This document shows positions 20,113-30,730 of a DNA stretch of 64,000 bases, one piece after another. Position numbers and translations under genes: made by a program. The stretch is taken from the NCBI GenBank assembly GCA_030765045.1, contig CM060964.1, positions 274,706,888 to 274,770,887 on the forward strand, written 5' to 3'. The first letter of the stretch is position 1, and each line of letters opens with the position of its first letter. The stretch comes from Tenodera sinensis (taxonomy: Eukaryota > Arthropoda > Insecta > Mantodea > Mantidae). The notes beneath the pieces are model-generated. The model saw only the letters and a program-made list of their open reading frames with translations. It was not told the origin of the DNA and did not search any database.

Positions 20113-21109
20113 TGAGATACAACATATGAAAATGTTCCACTCAAAGCCAGGATATGTAATTTTCTCTGGAGCACAGAGGCAATTTACTGGGTTCGCCTTG
20201 CGACTTGTACATGGTTTTACTTCAAATTATGTTTTTCAGTTCCGTGATTACTTAATCATATTTTGGTGAAGTGCGTACTGGTATGTCTCAAAGAAGAGAA
20301 AACATCAATTCTCTCTCTCTCTCTCTCTGGTATAAGTAGAGAATCCAATGAATATTTAGTAATTATTTTGTCGTATTCCAATAGAACGAACCGTTTTCCT
20401 GTGCCACATTATATGCTCGAAGATAATGCAAAGTAAGAGGATGCTAGAAACTTCTGCCTAGGACATTACGCACTATGCAAACTTTCAACCCCATTTTGTA
20501 ATTAACTGAGTATTTAATCAAAAAGCGGTGTAGGTTTTATTAATTTAGTGCGGTATATACTGTCTTCAATCTGGTTATTTCACTTCCCTCTTGTATGCAT
20601 AAATAAACAGGGAAGAAAATTTTGAGGGGATACTCTGAACGACAAAGATCTCCCCTTAGATGAGAGGGGAAAGAAAAGCAATCCTCGACAAAGTCAGCAG
20701 AAAATCGTTAACGAAGCACGACTCGTAATGAATAATGATATTTCCCTACCACCGGCATTCTCAAATGAAAATACATGATTCCACTATAAATGCAAAGAGC
20801 TCTGTGTTGATATGCACCTTGCCTCGTTTGGGAGATCCATACATCAAAAACTCCTTGGACTTTGTCTTGTGTTAGATGATAATTTACGCATTCAAGCTTC
20901 CGTACTTCAGATTATTTTATGACCCATATAACTAAGACTTTTATGTGGATCTGAATGTTGGACTCCACAGATTCTTGGAGACGTGCGGAAGTTGCGGGAA
21001 TGAAATTTTTGAAGGTGCTTATCAGGTTATAATGGAGAAACAGGGAATTAATATATCCGAATACAACTGGATTACGATTGGATTTCACAAAGAGCACTAA
21101 ATTATAGAC
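20110..21109. other. Unassigned sequence
   Basis: AT-rich; nothing recognised apart from the CT run at 20311-20329. Confidence 0.5.
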
Positions 21110-21140
21110 CAGGCATGCAAACTTGTGACCCGCGGTGTTA
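21110..21140 (+). repeat. hAT-like 5' terminus, orphan
   Basis: CAGGCATGCAAACTTGTG followed by ACCCGCGG closely follows the terminal inverted repeat style CAGGGGTGGGCAAACT-x-x-GGCCCGCGG of several hAT families. No matching right end was found. Confidence 0.35.
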
Positions 21141-21219
21141 TTTTCCTAATTTCCCCTCTCCAGCATCATTTGTTGCGGGTGGTGGGACTTTACGGCGACA
21201 CAGTGTTAGTGAGGTAGGA

Positions 21220-21713
21220 GCTCCTTGGACGGAATTACATGGTTAGAGATTACGATCAGGAATGACCTCCGTTTAGTTTTCCTCTATTGTCATTCTGGTT
21301 CTCAACATCACAGCAAATCGTTTCTGTGGTATTTGCAACAGGAACGAGGTTCTCATCTTGTTCCCGTAAAGAGTTCTGTGCTTCTGGTTTCGGATCCTTC
21401 GGAATCGTTTCCTTTGAAACGTAATCGACAAACCAATTATATCAGAAAAAAACTATAGGTTTTGTTATTACCAGATACTTCTCACTATTTTCTGGAAAAT
21501 GTCGCTTTATTGTGCAAATAATTTCTTGGTCGCTCAAGATGTATCAGCTATTCTTCCTAAATTTGCTACACACATGAAATAATCGGTTACTGTTAAAGTG
21601 CCTTAGGGATTGCATTTCCTGTGGCTAGTTCGGTTGCGCTTTGACTTGAACCGATTGCCCCCAGTAGCGTGAAAGGAACAAATTCTTAAATGTGTCATAG
21701 TTTTCATCATAGT
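21220..21713 (-). pseudogene. LTR-retrotransposon gag relic, downstream part
   Basis: Reading minus-strand from about 21713, the frame gives YDENYDTFKNLFLSRYWGQS, then HFNSNRLFHVCSKFR, LSDQEIICTIKRHFPENSE. This is the capsid-like pattern F-K-x-x-F-x-x-x-YW ... A-x-L ... S-E-x-E-L-I-x-x-I-x-x-HF of insect LTR-element Gag proteins. Stops interrupt it. It is the continuation of 22993-24300, split by the hAT insertion: the coding sense and direction agree on both sides of the TSD. Lower-confidence remains extend to about 21220. Confidence 0.55.
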
Positions 21714-21867
21714 GTCATCAATAGGGCTCGGAAGTTTATGCCCTAAAAAACACTGAAATATGCTCTAAAAACTTGAAAATATGCCAAGATATATGCACTA
21801 TTTAATTAAAACAATGTCCCTTTGCAGGGGACAAGACGAGTTAGTATAAGTAATAAATAAAGTTACT

Positions 21868-22590
21868 TTATTCCTTAGAGCTTGAAGCAGAAGTGGTCCT
21901 GCTGCTAGTATTAACTTTTAAATTGCAGTTCACAATCAACACTTTGCACAAATTTTCAACTGTAAAACATCGTCTGTTGTCTCGCAAAACACGTTTGTAA
22001 CGTGAAAACCTTCTCTCCACGTCACAAGATGTTATCGGGGCATATTTAAATGATGTTAACTGTTTCACAGAGAGAGTCAAATCTCTTGGTGTGACAGATC
22101 TTTCGAGGATGTCTCGAATGCCACGCATCTGTTTATAACCAGAATTTTTTGAAATTACATAATTCACTTTCTCTTTCACTTTTTGTCCTATGGTACCAGG
22201 AACCGAACTTAGATCACGTATTGTTTTTTCAAAGACAGTAAATGATTCATGCAAAGGAGATCCTACAGCTTCCAATGCCGTTATGGCTGTTGGTAAGAAA
22301 GAAAAAATAGCAGATTTGAAACTAAGATCCTCTTTTAACCCAGTGCCTGACAGAATATTTTGCAGTTTCTATTGATGAAGCATCTTTCGAGTCCACTGAA
22401 TTAACAACCTCTTCGACATTTCTATGTGCTCAGCACAATATAAAACTGCATCGACCCATGTTCCCCATCGAGTTAACACTGGTGCAGGAGAAAGTCGGAT
22501 ATTAGGTGCTGTTGATTTAAACAACTTAACTCTTTTATTAGATTTAACAAAAATTCTCTTTGTACTGAACACAAATCTATCTACCAATGG
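21868..22590 (-). pseudogene. hAT transposase C-terminal domain, one in-frame TAG
   Basis: The minus-strand reading begins LVDRFVFSTKRIFVKSNKR and APVLTRWGTWVDAVLYC, the TRWGTW block of CGGBP1-linked insect hAT transposases. It reaches MLHQ followed by a TAG at about 22364-22366. In the same frame it continues KLQNILSGTGLKEDLSFK and later ITSCDVERRFSRYKRVLRDN, the C-terminal dimerisation (hATC) motif, then ENLCKVLIVNCN. No frameshift is needed, so the pseudogene is young apart from its missing N-terminal half. The BED/CGGBP1 finger and first catalytic Asp are absent. The real stop falls at about 21868. Confidence 0.85.
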
Positions 22591-22609
22591 GAAAGAACCA
22601 TTGTCTCAG

Positions 22610-22835
22610 AAATGCTACCAATATGAAAAATACCATACAGATGAAAAAAATAAAAAGAGCATAAAAATCATTAAAATATGCAATACAGGGGCTATAATAT
22701 TGAAATCTTCGTGATTGCATCATGTGTAGTACTACCAATATGAAAAATATCATTCAGATAGAAAAAAATAATAAAAAACCATAAAAAGCATTAAAATATG
22801 CTATATAGGGGCTATAACATTGAAATATTATGCAT
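22610..22835 (+). repeat. About 115-bp tandem duplication within the hAT
   Basis: Two successive copies run ACCAATATGAAAAATA, CAGAT-GAAAAAAATAA, CATTAAAATATG, GGGGCTATAA-ATTGAAAT. The first starts near 22617 and the second near 22734. They differ by small indels. This is an internal duplication in the right subterminal region. Confidence 0.8.
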
Positions 22836-22992
22836 TTATCAAAAATCAAGAAAATATGCAGTTATATGCATCATAAAATCATGTCCAAATAACTGAAAAT
22901 TCCATAATTCGTGCACATAATGTAAAAGCATACATTTTTAGCCCCTATGAAAAAGCATGCAAATGCATGAACTTCCTAGCCCTAGTCATCAT

Positions 22993-24300
22993 ATGTAACC
23001 ATTCGGTACCCGTTTTCTAAGGTTCTTTCGGATTATGTGCATCCTCAGTTGTATGGAGTCACTTGTATTTTAAAATGCTCCTCGATCTCTCTAAGGAGTC
23101 ACTTCGGATTGTCCCCCTGCTCATCATCAAAAGTTGGTGCTAGGGACATTACATGCTTGAAGTACAAGACTGCGTTGATCGGTGAAAATTGTGTGTGGCT
23201 AATGTTTGTGTTTTCAGGATACATTTCATAAATCTGTGACGACCCGTAATTCGTTTACATATCCTTTTCATTAAGTACATCCTCTCTGACGTTCACATAT
23301 TATGCACATTTTTAGGTACATAATGAACATGAAGTGTGTCCAAAACTTATTTGTTTGATTTCTCTTAGATTGAGTTACTTTTTCTGTTATTTCGTTTCAT
23401 TTTAACCAATTTGTCCTTCAATTTTGCTTTGGTCTGGCACTTGAGTAACCTTATCATGCACACATATTTAATTTCTTATAATACCTATCTAAGTTTTCAG
23501 TTACTACTGCCATTTCCTTAACCACATTCTCACAATTGGATTTTTACTTCTCAATGCCACTATCTAAATGATGTTCATTGTGGTACATTTTTAAATTTCG
23601 TTGATTTCACTCTTAAGAATGTATTTTATTTAACTCATTGTTTCTGTCTGAACTTGAATTTACTCAGATCTAATTTCTTCTATTTTGACATTCATATCAG
23701 CTGCTAGCTGGCTATGTTTGTTATTTATTTCAGTAGCAACTGTTCCTGTTTTCTAGACATTTCCCAAGTTATTTGGTGTTGTATTTCCTTGATCTCCTTG
23801 GATAATTTATTCTGCTTTTCTGTAATATCCTCAGCTATCTGATCTTTTTCCAGACGCTTCTTTCTGTCCCCTAGCTCACTTTATCCGTTCTTTACTCATT
23901 TCTGTCATTTCCAGTTTCATCTGTCTCAACAAAGTAATTATGTTCAGATGTTCCTGGCTAGCATTTGCTAGCTCTATCGTAATTATCTGTGTTTTCTATG
24001 AGATTCATTTCTGTTATACTTCTTTGCTCAGTTTCTTAGATTTAGTTTGTACTATCTACCGCTTCTCAGATGCATACAATGTTGCAACATTTAGCTACTA
24101 GTTTTGTAGAAAATATAAGGATTGCAAATTGCGACTGTTTTAAATGTTTTTTGTCTTAGTACTTATAGGTATCATGATGTTCTAGATGTCACTCACGTCT
24201 TCTTTCGTCTCTTCTCTTTGTTGTGGTGCTTGGATTTTGTTTTAGGTCTCTCGATGTCGTGCTGACTTTCGGCTTCAGATGGTCTTGACGTTCTTAGAGG
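22993..24300 (-). pseudogene. LTR-retrotransposon gag relic, upstream part
   Basis: Minus-strand reading, from about 24300 down: a basic stretch (PKTKSKHHNKEKRRKKT); then a long heptad-rich segment, LEKDQIAEDITEKQNKLSKE, IKEIQHQITWEMSRKQEQL and MNVKIEEIRSE across frames, typical of the coiled-coil N-terminal half of insect Gag proteins; then the capsid-like part entering the hAT insertion at 22992. Many stops and frameshifts. Upstream at about 24395-24405 a minus-strand TATAAATGG may be part of the old LTR, but its ends cannot be delimited. Confidence 0.5.
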
Positions 24301-24710
24301 TTTCTTTTTTTAAGCGTAGTTAATTTCTTTGTTCGTTTAATTTATTTGTTCTCTCAAGTCCTATTCGTGCGTCACACAGTAGTGCGCCATTTATAGAATA
24401 ATAACTGTGGGACATGTTTATTTAGTTTGCCAGGGGAGTGTGGTATGTAATAGTAGTTATGGGCAGGGCACATGTGTTATGAACCTTTTATGTAATAGTA
24501 GTGAGTGTGTATTTGTTGTTTAGCTGGTTAGCTTTAGAGTATGAGATACGTGGCACCGGGTTTGGGTATCAGGTTGTTTGTGTTATTGCTGGCTGAATAA
24601 CTCAAGTTAAGCTATAAATTATACCTCGTTCATTCAAAAGCCCATATTCCCAATTGCGGTAATGAAATTTAAATAAATTTATTCCTTTTTCAGAAAAATA
24701 GCGAAGCGAT
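24301..24710. other. Possible LTR or leader remains of the gag element
   Basis: This lies 5' of the minus-strand gag relic. It has a TATA-like motif on the minus strand near 24400 but no recognisable TG...CA ends. Confidence 0.3.
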
Positions 24711-25244
24711 GTGCACTTCCAAACTATTAAATTAACAATCGTGTATAATTGCATTTTTTATGATTTATCTAAGAATATTCTTTCACGTTCTACTAATTCC
24801 TTTCTAGCTATACAATTACTTTTACTTATTTCTACTATGAACAATATAAATTTACATATTTGTTTCCCAGAAATAGTCATTTATAACTGCACTTATAACT
24901 GCGAACAAACATTTTCAATAATGAACTACATTAAAAGTGAGTATTGCAACAAGATAAGTAAAAATCACTTTGCTTATGTTTTGAGACTATACAGTTCATC
25001 TATTGCACCAAATATTGAAGACCTTCTGAAACGTAAATCGTGCCAAAAATGTAATCCTCAGAAACCTCGTGGGTTAATCAGGAGTAGAATATGAATGTGT
25101 ACGCCTTTGATTTCCTGTACGTAAGAATGTGCCGCCACTGGAAATCAGTAACCACGGATAAATGCGTCATTCTGTCCCAGCGGGTGGAAGGAGGTGATTT
25201 CAACCTCCCCTAACTTGCTGCGGTTGAGCACCACTGGTCTAGAT
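24711..25244 (+). pseudogene. hAT transposase C-terminus with 3' TIR (second hAT family)
   Basis: The open frame ends with IYNCTYNCEQTFSIMNYIKS, EYCNKISKNHFAYVLRLYSS and APNIEDLLKRKSCQK. This is the hATC dimerisation domain of the ZBED5/SCAND3/EPM2AIP1-like group (pattern TYxCEQxFSxMNxxKSxxRxRLTxxHL). The stop is at 25092-25094. About 140 bases on, GCGGTTGAGCACCACTG ends at 25236; its reverse complement CAGTGGTGCTCAACC is a canonical hAT terminus. A TSD would be GTCTAGAT (25237-25244); no partner was found upstream, so the element is 5'-truncated or older rearrangements removed its start. It is a different family from the hAT at 21.7 kb. Confidence 0.78.
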
Positions 25245-27941
25245 GATGGTCACCGGGACAAGGTCACAAAGAACGGATACACCTCTCGGCTGTTGTCACT
25301 CGCAAAAAGTAGGAAGAGGAGGAGGAGGAGGAGAGAGAGAGAAATAGAAAGGCAGACAGGGAGAGAGAGTAAACGACAGTTCAAGGAAAGAACTATGCGT
25401 GTTATGAAATGTGAAAACAAAGAACTGTTTGCACTAACAGTTCACACTTAATAGGAACGAAGCGTTGTGAACAACATTCACGCATTAACGTGGTGACAAA
25501 CTGCAATGCAATGTGAAACCTATTATTAGGCAAGTATTGCACTTGATAGGTATGCTTGTGTGAAACAGTAAATGACTGTAAATTTACTACGTACACTAAT
25601 ACAGGTGAACATGCGTTCCATTCCTACCTGAAATTTCTATTAATGATCATTTTTTGTAAGAACCTAAGAAAACAAACAAACAAAATACATTACGGGTAAT
25701 TTGACAATTTACAAAAAGCGGAAATATTAGGGAGGAGGAAATAAGCATCAGTCTTGGACAGCTGACATTTATTCTATTGTTTCCATAATTCTAACGTGTT
25801 CCTGTACGCTGTTAACCGGATAGTTTTAAGACGGTAGTTCTGCCAATGAATCAATTGTAACACAATTATGAACTCGATCTTAAAACTCGCTTTAATGTGA
25901 AATAGAGAGGTGTTAAATGTTTCAGAATGTTCTGGGCACCTATACCGGGTGGAAGGGAAGTCAGTACATTAATTTAAACCAGTGGTAGATCTCGGTATTT
26001 GGAGCACATTTTGTATCTTACGTTTTTGTCTCTGACCATTTCCTACGGAGATATTTTAGTTTTGTCAAAAACAGTCAACTCAGCAGTTTGTGTGGGTATC
26101 ACTTTCCCTAGCTCAGTACATAAAGAAACTTCCTAACAGTGCGGCTTGAGAACAAACACATACCGTGCCTTGTCCTGTGTTTATTGTGCATGTGTAAGCC
26201 ATACACTGGCACGCGTTAGCTTCCAAAACATAAAGCGAAAGCGCTTATATCCACAAACCAGGTAAATTCCCTGACCAACCTCAACGCAACGTTGTTGACA
26301 TGTTACACGTCTGAAGGAGCTGAACGTAGTATTCCTTCACGTCTTTTAAGTGATTAATTATTTCTAAACCCTGTGTGATGTCTCATAATTACTACCGAAG
26401 TTATTTCAGAAAGAAGTTACTCTACGCATTTTACAAGTAACAAACTGTTATCTTCGTACATTCTTGTGGAATTACGCATCCAAGTTGGATCAAAAACCAT
26501 TTATTTTTTCCGAAATCGGCTGATCAAAGAACAAAATGCCATTAGACATTTTTGTTTGTTAAGTTTCTATAAAGCACATATCAGAAGGAATGTAATGACT
26601 TCCCTTACACCCTATATATGGTAATCAAATGTCAATGATAATATTAAAACTATCTTGCAGAGAATTTCGGTGGGGAGACAAAACTTATCCTCGTGAACAG
26701 AAGGATAATCTCTTAAAAAGTTCTCAAAGTTCCTTAATGTGGTGAAAACTGTTGGCCTGAAGACATCGCAATATTATTGAATCACTTGTGTAATGTAAAG
26801 TCGGCCAGCATCTGATTCACCAACCGGTTCTCGATGAAGCTGTTACCCTATGTGGTGCACAATGGTTGATCAGTCACTGTACAGTTCAGTGAAGCGACTG
26901 ACACCATTATGCAAAGTTTTCGACCCGCTGGACATTATGCTTAATTCAGGTGTATACAACATAATTCTCCCTGTTAGGCGGGGCAAACTAACAAAGGAAA
27001 ATCCCCGATATCAATGACATATCTACTGAAAGTGAAAGCGCTTTTGCTTAATTAATTTTGACACCATTGATTACTAGAATCTAAAGTGACACTGTTGAGA
27101 AATTTGCAAACACCAAAACGTAAAATCCTCTATGGATGTATCTATCAAATTAAACAAAAATGTTCCCCGACAAGGAAGTCCCTGCACAGCTTCTACATGA
27201 AGCATGGCGAGAGTATAACTGACACTGCTTGTGGTCAGAACTGGACTTCCATCATTCACATTCTGATCTCCGAGGCAAGCGGCAATGGCGGACTACCTTA
27301 CAGAATTTGTCACAAAGTACCATGTAATTTGCACACAATGGGGAGGCAGTTTCGCTGGGTTGGGACATCCGAACACTACGAATATTTCCCCTTACTTCTT
27401 ACTAACGACCTAGTAGACGATTGTAAGACAATTTAACCTATTACCTTAATGTTTGCTACAATGCTAAGTCTTCTGTGATCATAATGTAGCAATGTTGCAA
27501 AATTTTCACTTGCACAACGCAACCGCTTCCAATGGTCAAACTGTCCCTATCAATGGTCTAAAACAAGTAGGATTTGCCATGCATGATTAGATAGTTACAG
27601 GAAGTCTATGCTGGCTGTGGCATATCCATTAATTTTAGACAATGTGAGACCCTAATTTTGGAGAATAATAGGCTGAAAAATACCTACTTCATGGAGGATT
27701 ATAAATAACGGATACGGAAGTTCGGAAGAAAAAAATACATTCCAGAGCTAAATTCAGAGTACCACCTCGGCATTTGCCAGTTGGGGAGGGGGAATTCAAT
27801 CAAGGAGGACTGTCCTGGTGGGATTTGAACTGTAGACCTCCCGCCTTAGTGACATGGACTCCTCGTGTCGGTGTGGAGAATATCTGAAGTGGAATGTTTA
27901 GGAGATACAAGCCCAGTGCCAGGATGAGAAATGTAGTAAAC
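25245..27941. other. Unassigned sequence, no gene seen
   Basis: About 2.7 kb of AT-rich sequence. GA-rich run at 25315-25370. A forward ORF at 27086-27436 (116 codons) lacks any domain I know. At 27815-27850 a reverse B-box-like motif (GGTCTACAGTTCAAATCCC) hints at an old SINE. Nothing else is supported. Confidence 0.5.
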
Positions 27942-29352
27942 TAAGTAAGTAGGTAGGTAACGTAACGTAACGTAAGGTAACGTACGGTAAGGTAACGTAA
28001 CGTAAGGTAAGGTAACGTACGGTAAGGAAACGTAACGTACGGTAAGGTAACGTACGGTAAGGTAACGTACGGTAAGGTAACGTACGGTAAGGTAACGTAC
28101 GGTAAGGTAACGTACGGTAAGGTAACGTACGGTAAGGTAACGTACGGTAAGGTAAAGTAAGGTAACGTACGGTAAGGAAACGTAAGGTAACGTAACGTAA
28201 GGTAACGTAACGTAAGGTAACGTAAGGTAACGTAAGGTAACGTAACGTACGGTAAGGTAACGTACGGTAAGGTAACGTAAGCTAAGGTAACGTAACGTAA
28301 GGTAACGTAACGTAAGGTAACGTAACGTAAGGTAACGTAAGGTAACGTAACGTAAGGTAACGTAAGGTAACGTAACGTAAGGTAACGTAACGTAAGGTAA
28401 CGTAACGTAAGGTAACGTAACGTAAGGTAACGTAACGTAAGGTAACGTAACGTAAGGTAACGTACGGTAAGGTAACGTAACGTAAGGTAACGTACGGTAA
28501 GGTAACGTAACGTACGGTAAGGTAACGTAACGTACGGTAAGGTAACGTAAGGTAAGGTAACGTACGCTAAGGTAACGTACGCTAAGGTAACGTACGCTAA
28601 GGTAACGTAACGTACGGTAAGGTAACGTAACGTACGGTAAGGTAACGTACGGTAAGGTAACGTAAGTTAAGGTAACGTAAGTTAAGGTAACGTAAGGTAT
28701 GGTAACGTAAGGTATGGTAACGTAAGGTAACGTAACGTAAGGTAACGTAACGTAAGGTAACGTAACGTAAGGCAACGTAACGTAAGGTAACGTAACGTAA
28801 GGTAAGGTAACGTAAGGTAAGGTAACGTAACGTAAGGTAAGGTAACGTAAGGTAACGTAACGTAAGGTAAGGTAAAGTAAGGTAACGTACGGTAAGGTAA
28901 CGTAAGGTAACGTAACGTAAGGTAAGGTAAAGTAAGGTAACGTACGGTAAGGTAACGTAAGGTAAGGTAACGTAAGGTAAGGTAACGTAAGGTAACGTAC
29001 GGTAAGGTAACGTACGGTAACGTACGGTAAGGTAACGTACGGTAAGGTAACGTACGGTAAGGTAACGTACGGTAAGGTAACGTAAGGTAACCTAACGTAA
29101 GGTAACCTAACGTAAGGTAACGTAAGGTATGGTAACGTAAGGTAAGGTAACGTAACGTAAGGTAACGTAACGTAGGGTAAGGTAAGGTAACGTAAGGTAA
29201 CGTAAGGTAACGTAACGTAAGGTAAGGTAAAGTAAGGTAACGTACGGTAAGGTAACGTAAGGTAACGTAACGTAAGATAAGGTAAAGTAAGGTAAGGTAA
29301 GGTAACGTAACGTAAGGTAAAGTAAGGTAACGTAAGGTAACGTAAGGTACGG
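27942..29352 (+). repeat. GGTAA/CGTAA pentamer satellite array (about 1.4 kb)
   Basis: A continuous array of 5-bp units, mainly GGTAA, CGTAA and CGTAC, with rarer AGTAA, GCTAA, GTTAA and CCTAA variants. Units are arranged in higher-order patterns such as GGTAACGTAA (10 bp) and CGTACGGTAAGGTAA (15 bp), which repeat in blocks: a 15-bp block dominates 28040-28160, a different mix dominates 28290-28470. The plus strand has TAA in every frame, while the complement (TTACC/TTACG) contains no stop in any frame. This is why ORFs of 309 and 82 codons, encoding YVTLP pentapeptides, appear on the minus strand. It is not the insect telomere repeat TTAGG. Confidence 0.95.
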
Positions 29353-29509
29353 CAATTAATTAATTAATTTAATTTAATTAATAAATACAAAATAAATAAT
29401 GAAGCAAAATGAAGGAAGGATTTCAGAATTTGGGACAGAAAAAAGCGAAACAAATATACAATGAACAAAATCTTGGTGCAAAGTTTACACCGATGTTATG
29501 AAGGTATAT
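29353..29509. other. AT-rich junction after satellite
   Basis: Starts with AATTAATTAATTAATTTAA, a short TTAA-type simple repeat, then unassigned sequence leading into the RT relic. Confidence 0.5.
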
Positions 29510-29765
29510 GGATTCCACATAAAAAACAAATTGCAATAGAAATGGATTTTCTTAAGCTTTCAGTACAAAAAACAGCATAAATATGAAAGCGATTTGATGC
29601 AGATGGAACATTGGATGAAGTGCAAAAGAGAGATGAGGATACGGTTTGGAAACCTAAGAACACGATTAATATCACGGAAATTACACGAATTGGCGGGAAG
29701 GAAGCAAAAAGGTCGAACCAAGCACAACTGGATGGATACCAGAACTGAGTCATGAAAAAGAGAAA
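29510..29765 (+). pseudogene. Non-LTR reverse transcriptase C-terminal relic 1
   Basis: Across frameshifts the forward strand reads IAIEMDFLKLSVQKTA and later RLISRKLHELAGRKQK, GRTKHNWMDTRTES. This matches the C-terminal tail of RTE/R4-like LINE proteins (EMDFLRRSxR... RLPxKIxEWxPxGRRxRGRPxxxWMD). Only about 80 residues survive, with several lesions. Confidence 0.55.
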
Positions 29766-30454
29766 TGTGGAAGATAAGCACGATTTAAGTCTATTGCTTC
29801 TTGGGACAGAGAAGCGGCGCACGCCATAGAGATCGTGTGTAACGAGTTGTCAAGTTCATACTTTTGAGATACTATGAATGCGCTAGGCTTATTAAAATTG
29901 TATAAATTCTGAAATTCTGGGTATGTCAATATCATATCAGCGTTTATCATATATTCGCATACACCATATCATCATTTGCAAATATAATTAGTGTGGGTTT
30001 TGATATTGGACTGCGTGAATGAGAAAGTGATATGGAATGTGATAATGCGGCTTTAATGAGTTGTGCACATTGTTCTCTTCCACTTTGTTTTAACCACTTC
30101 ATCGAAATTCCGCATCTGCACTTTGAGAACTAATGTAAGCACTATCAGATGTGTAGTATGTGTATTTTGTATGTGTATTTTGCGGTATTATAAATAATTT
30201 AAGCAGAGGGTTTTTTGGCACTGTTGATTGAAAATGTAAGGATATACTGACGTCATTGAATTACAAATAATTTCCCTCCTATGGTATTGATATCTTGGTA
30301 CTTTGTTTCTATTAAAATGTCACTTGAAGTAGAATGCAACGTTTTGCATGGAAATGACACAGACCACTGTTTTGTTTATGATTGATTGTTATTCTAAGCC
30401 CGTTTTCATGAGGCTCGAGGTCAAATATGTCCCTTGTAAGAAGCAACAGAGTAA
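29766..30454. other. Unassigned sequence between two RT relics
   Basis: No domain or repeat recognised. Confidence 0.45.
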
Positions 30455-30730
30455 ACTACAGACTTCAGAAATGAAATTCTTAAGAAGTGTGATGGGATGT
30501 ACGAAGAGAGACTAATAAAAAATTAAAGTATAACCGAAGAGTTAGGAATTTTTAAGATGAATGACAGGCTTAAAGATTTCAAACAAAAGTGGAAGGAATA
30601 TGTTGAAAAAATGCCAGAGATCAGACTTCCCAAACAAATAATGCATTATCATCCCAAAGGTAGGAGATCGGTGGGCAGACTCAGGAAACGATGGTTGGAG
30701 GACTTTTGAAGACGGAACAGGCACTTGATT
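30455..30730 (+). pseudogene. Non-LTR reverse transcriptase C-terminal relic 2
   Basis: Forward reading: LQTSEMKFLRSVMGCTKRD, a stop-ridden stretch, EELGIFKMNDRLKDFKQKW as the eroded equivalent of the expected block, KEYVEKMPEIRLPKQIMHYH, PKGRRSVGRLRKRWLEDF. This is the same LINE tail pattern (KFLRSVxGxTxxD... W-x-x-HVxRM... GRRxxGRPRxRWxxD) as 29510-29765 but from a clearly different copy. It ends GAAGACGGAACAGGCA, like GAAGACGGAACAGATCAA at 39390 (minus). Confidence 0.68.

Larger units (their letters stand above)
21714..22992 (-). mobile_element. hAT element, complete ends, with 8-bp TSD
   Basis: The element spans 21722-22984 (1263 bp). Termini are TAGGGCTCGGAAGTTTATGC on the left and, inverted, TAGGGCTAGGAAGTTCATGC on the right, differing at two positions. 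Direct repeats GTCATCAA (21714-21721) and GTCATCAT (22985-22992) match at 7 of 8 bases, the TSD length of hAT elements. Subterminal copies of AAATATGC and ATGCAAATGCAT recur and may be transposase-binding sites. It encodes only the C-terminal part of a transposase (21868-22590, minus), so it is an internally deleted, nonautonomous derivative. It sits inside a decayed gag gene. Confidence 0.9.

Noticed and set aside
24711..25094. A domesticated hAT-derived host gene
   Set aside because: Only the C-terminal domain survives, with the transposon terminus at natural distance; nothing suggests retention as a gene.
27846..28775. 309-codon minus-strand ORF of YVTLP repeats, the longest in the window
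   Set aside because: It is produced by the stop-free complement of the GGTAA/CGTAA satellite. All three frames on that strand are open and there is no start context, signal peptide or conserved flank.
27942..29352. Telomeric or subtelomeric repeat
   Set aside because: The insect telomere unit is TTAGG (complement CCTAA). The array is GGTAA/CGTAA, with CCTAA appearing only as a rare variant.
27942..29352. CRISPR-like or minisatellite with unique spacers
   Set aside because: There are no unique spacers; units are 5-bp variants in direct succession.
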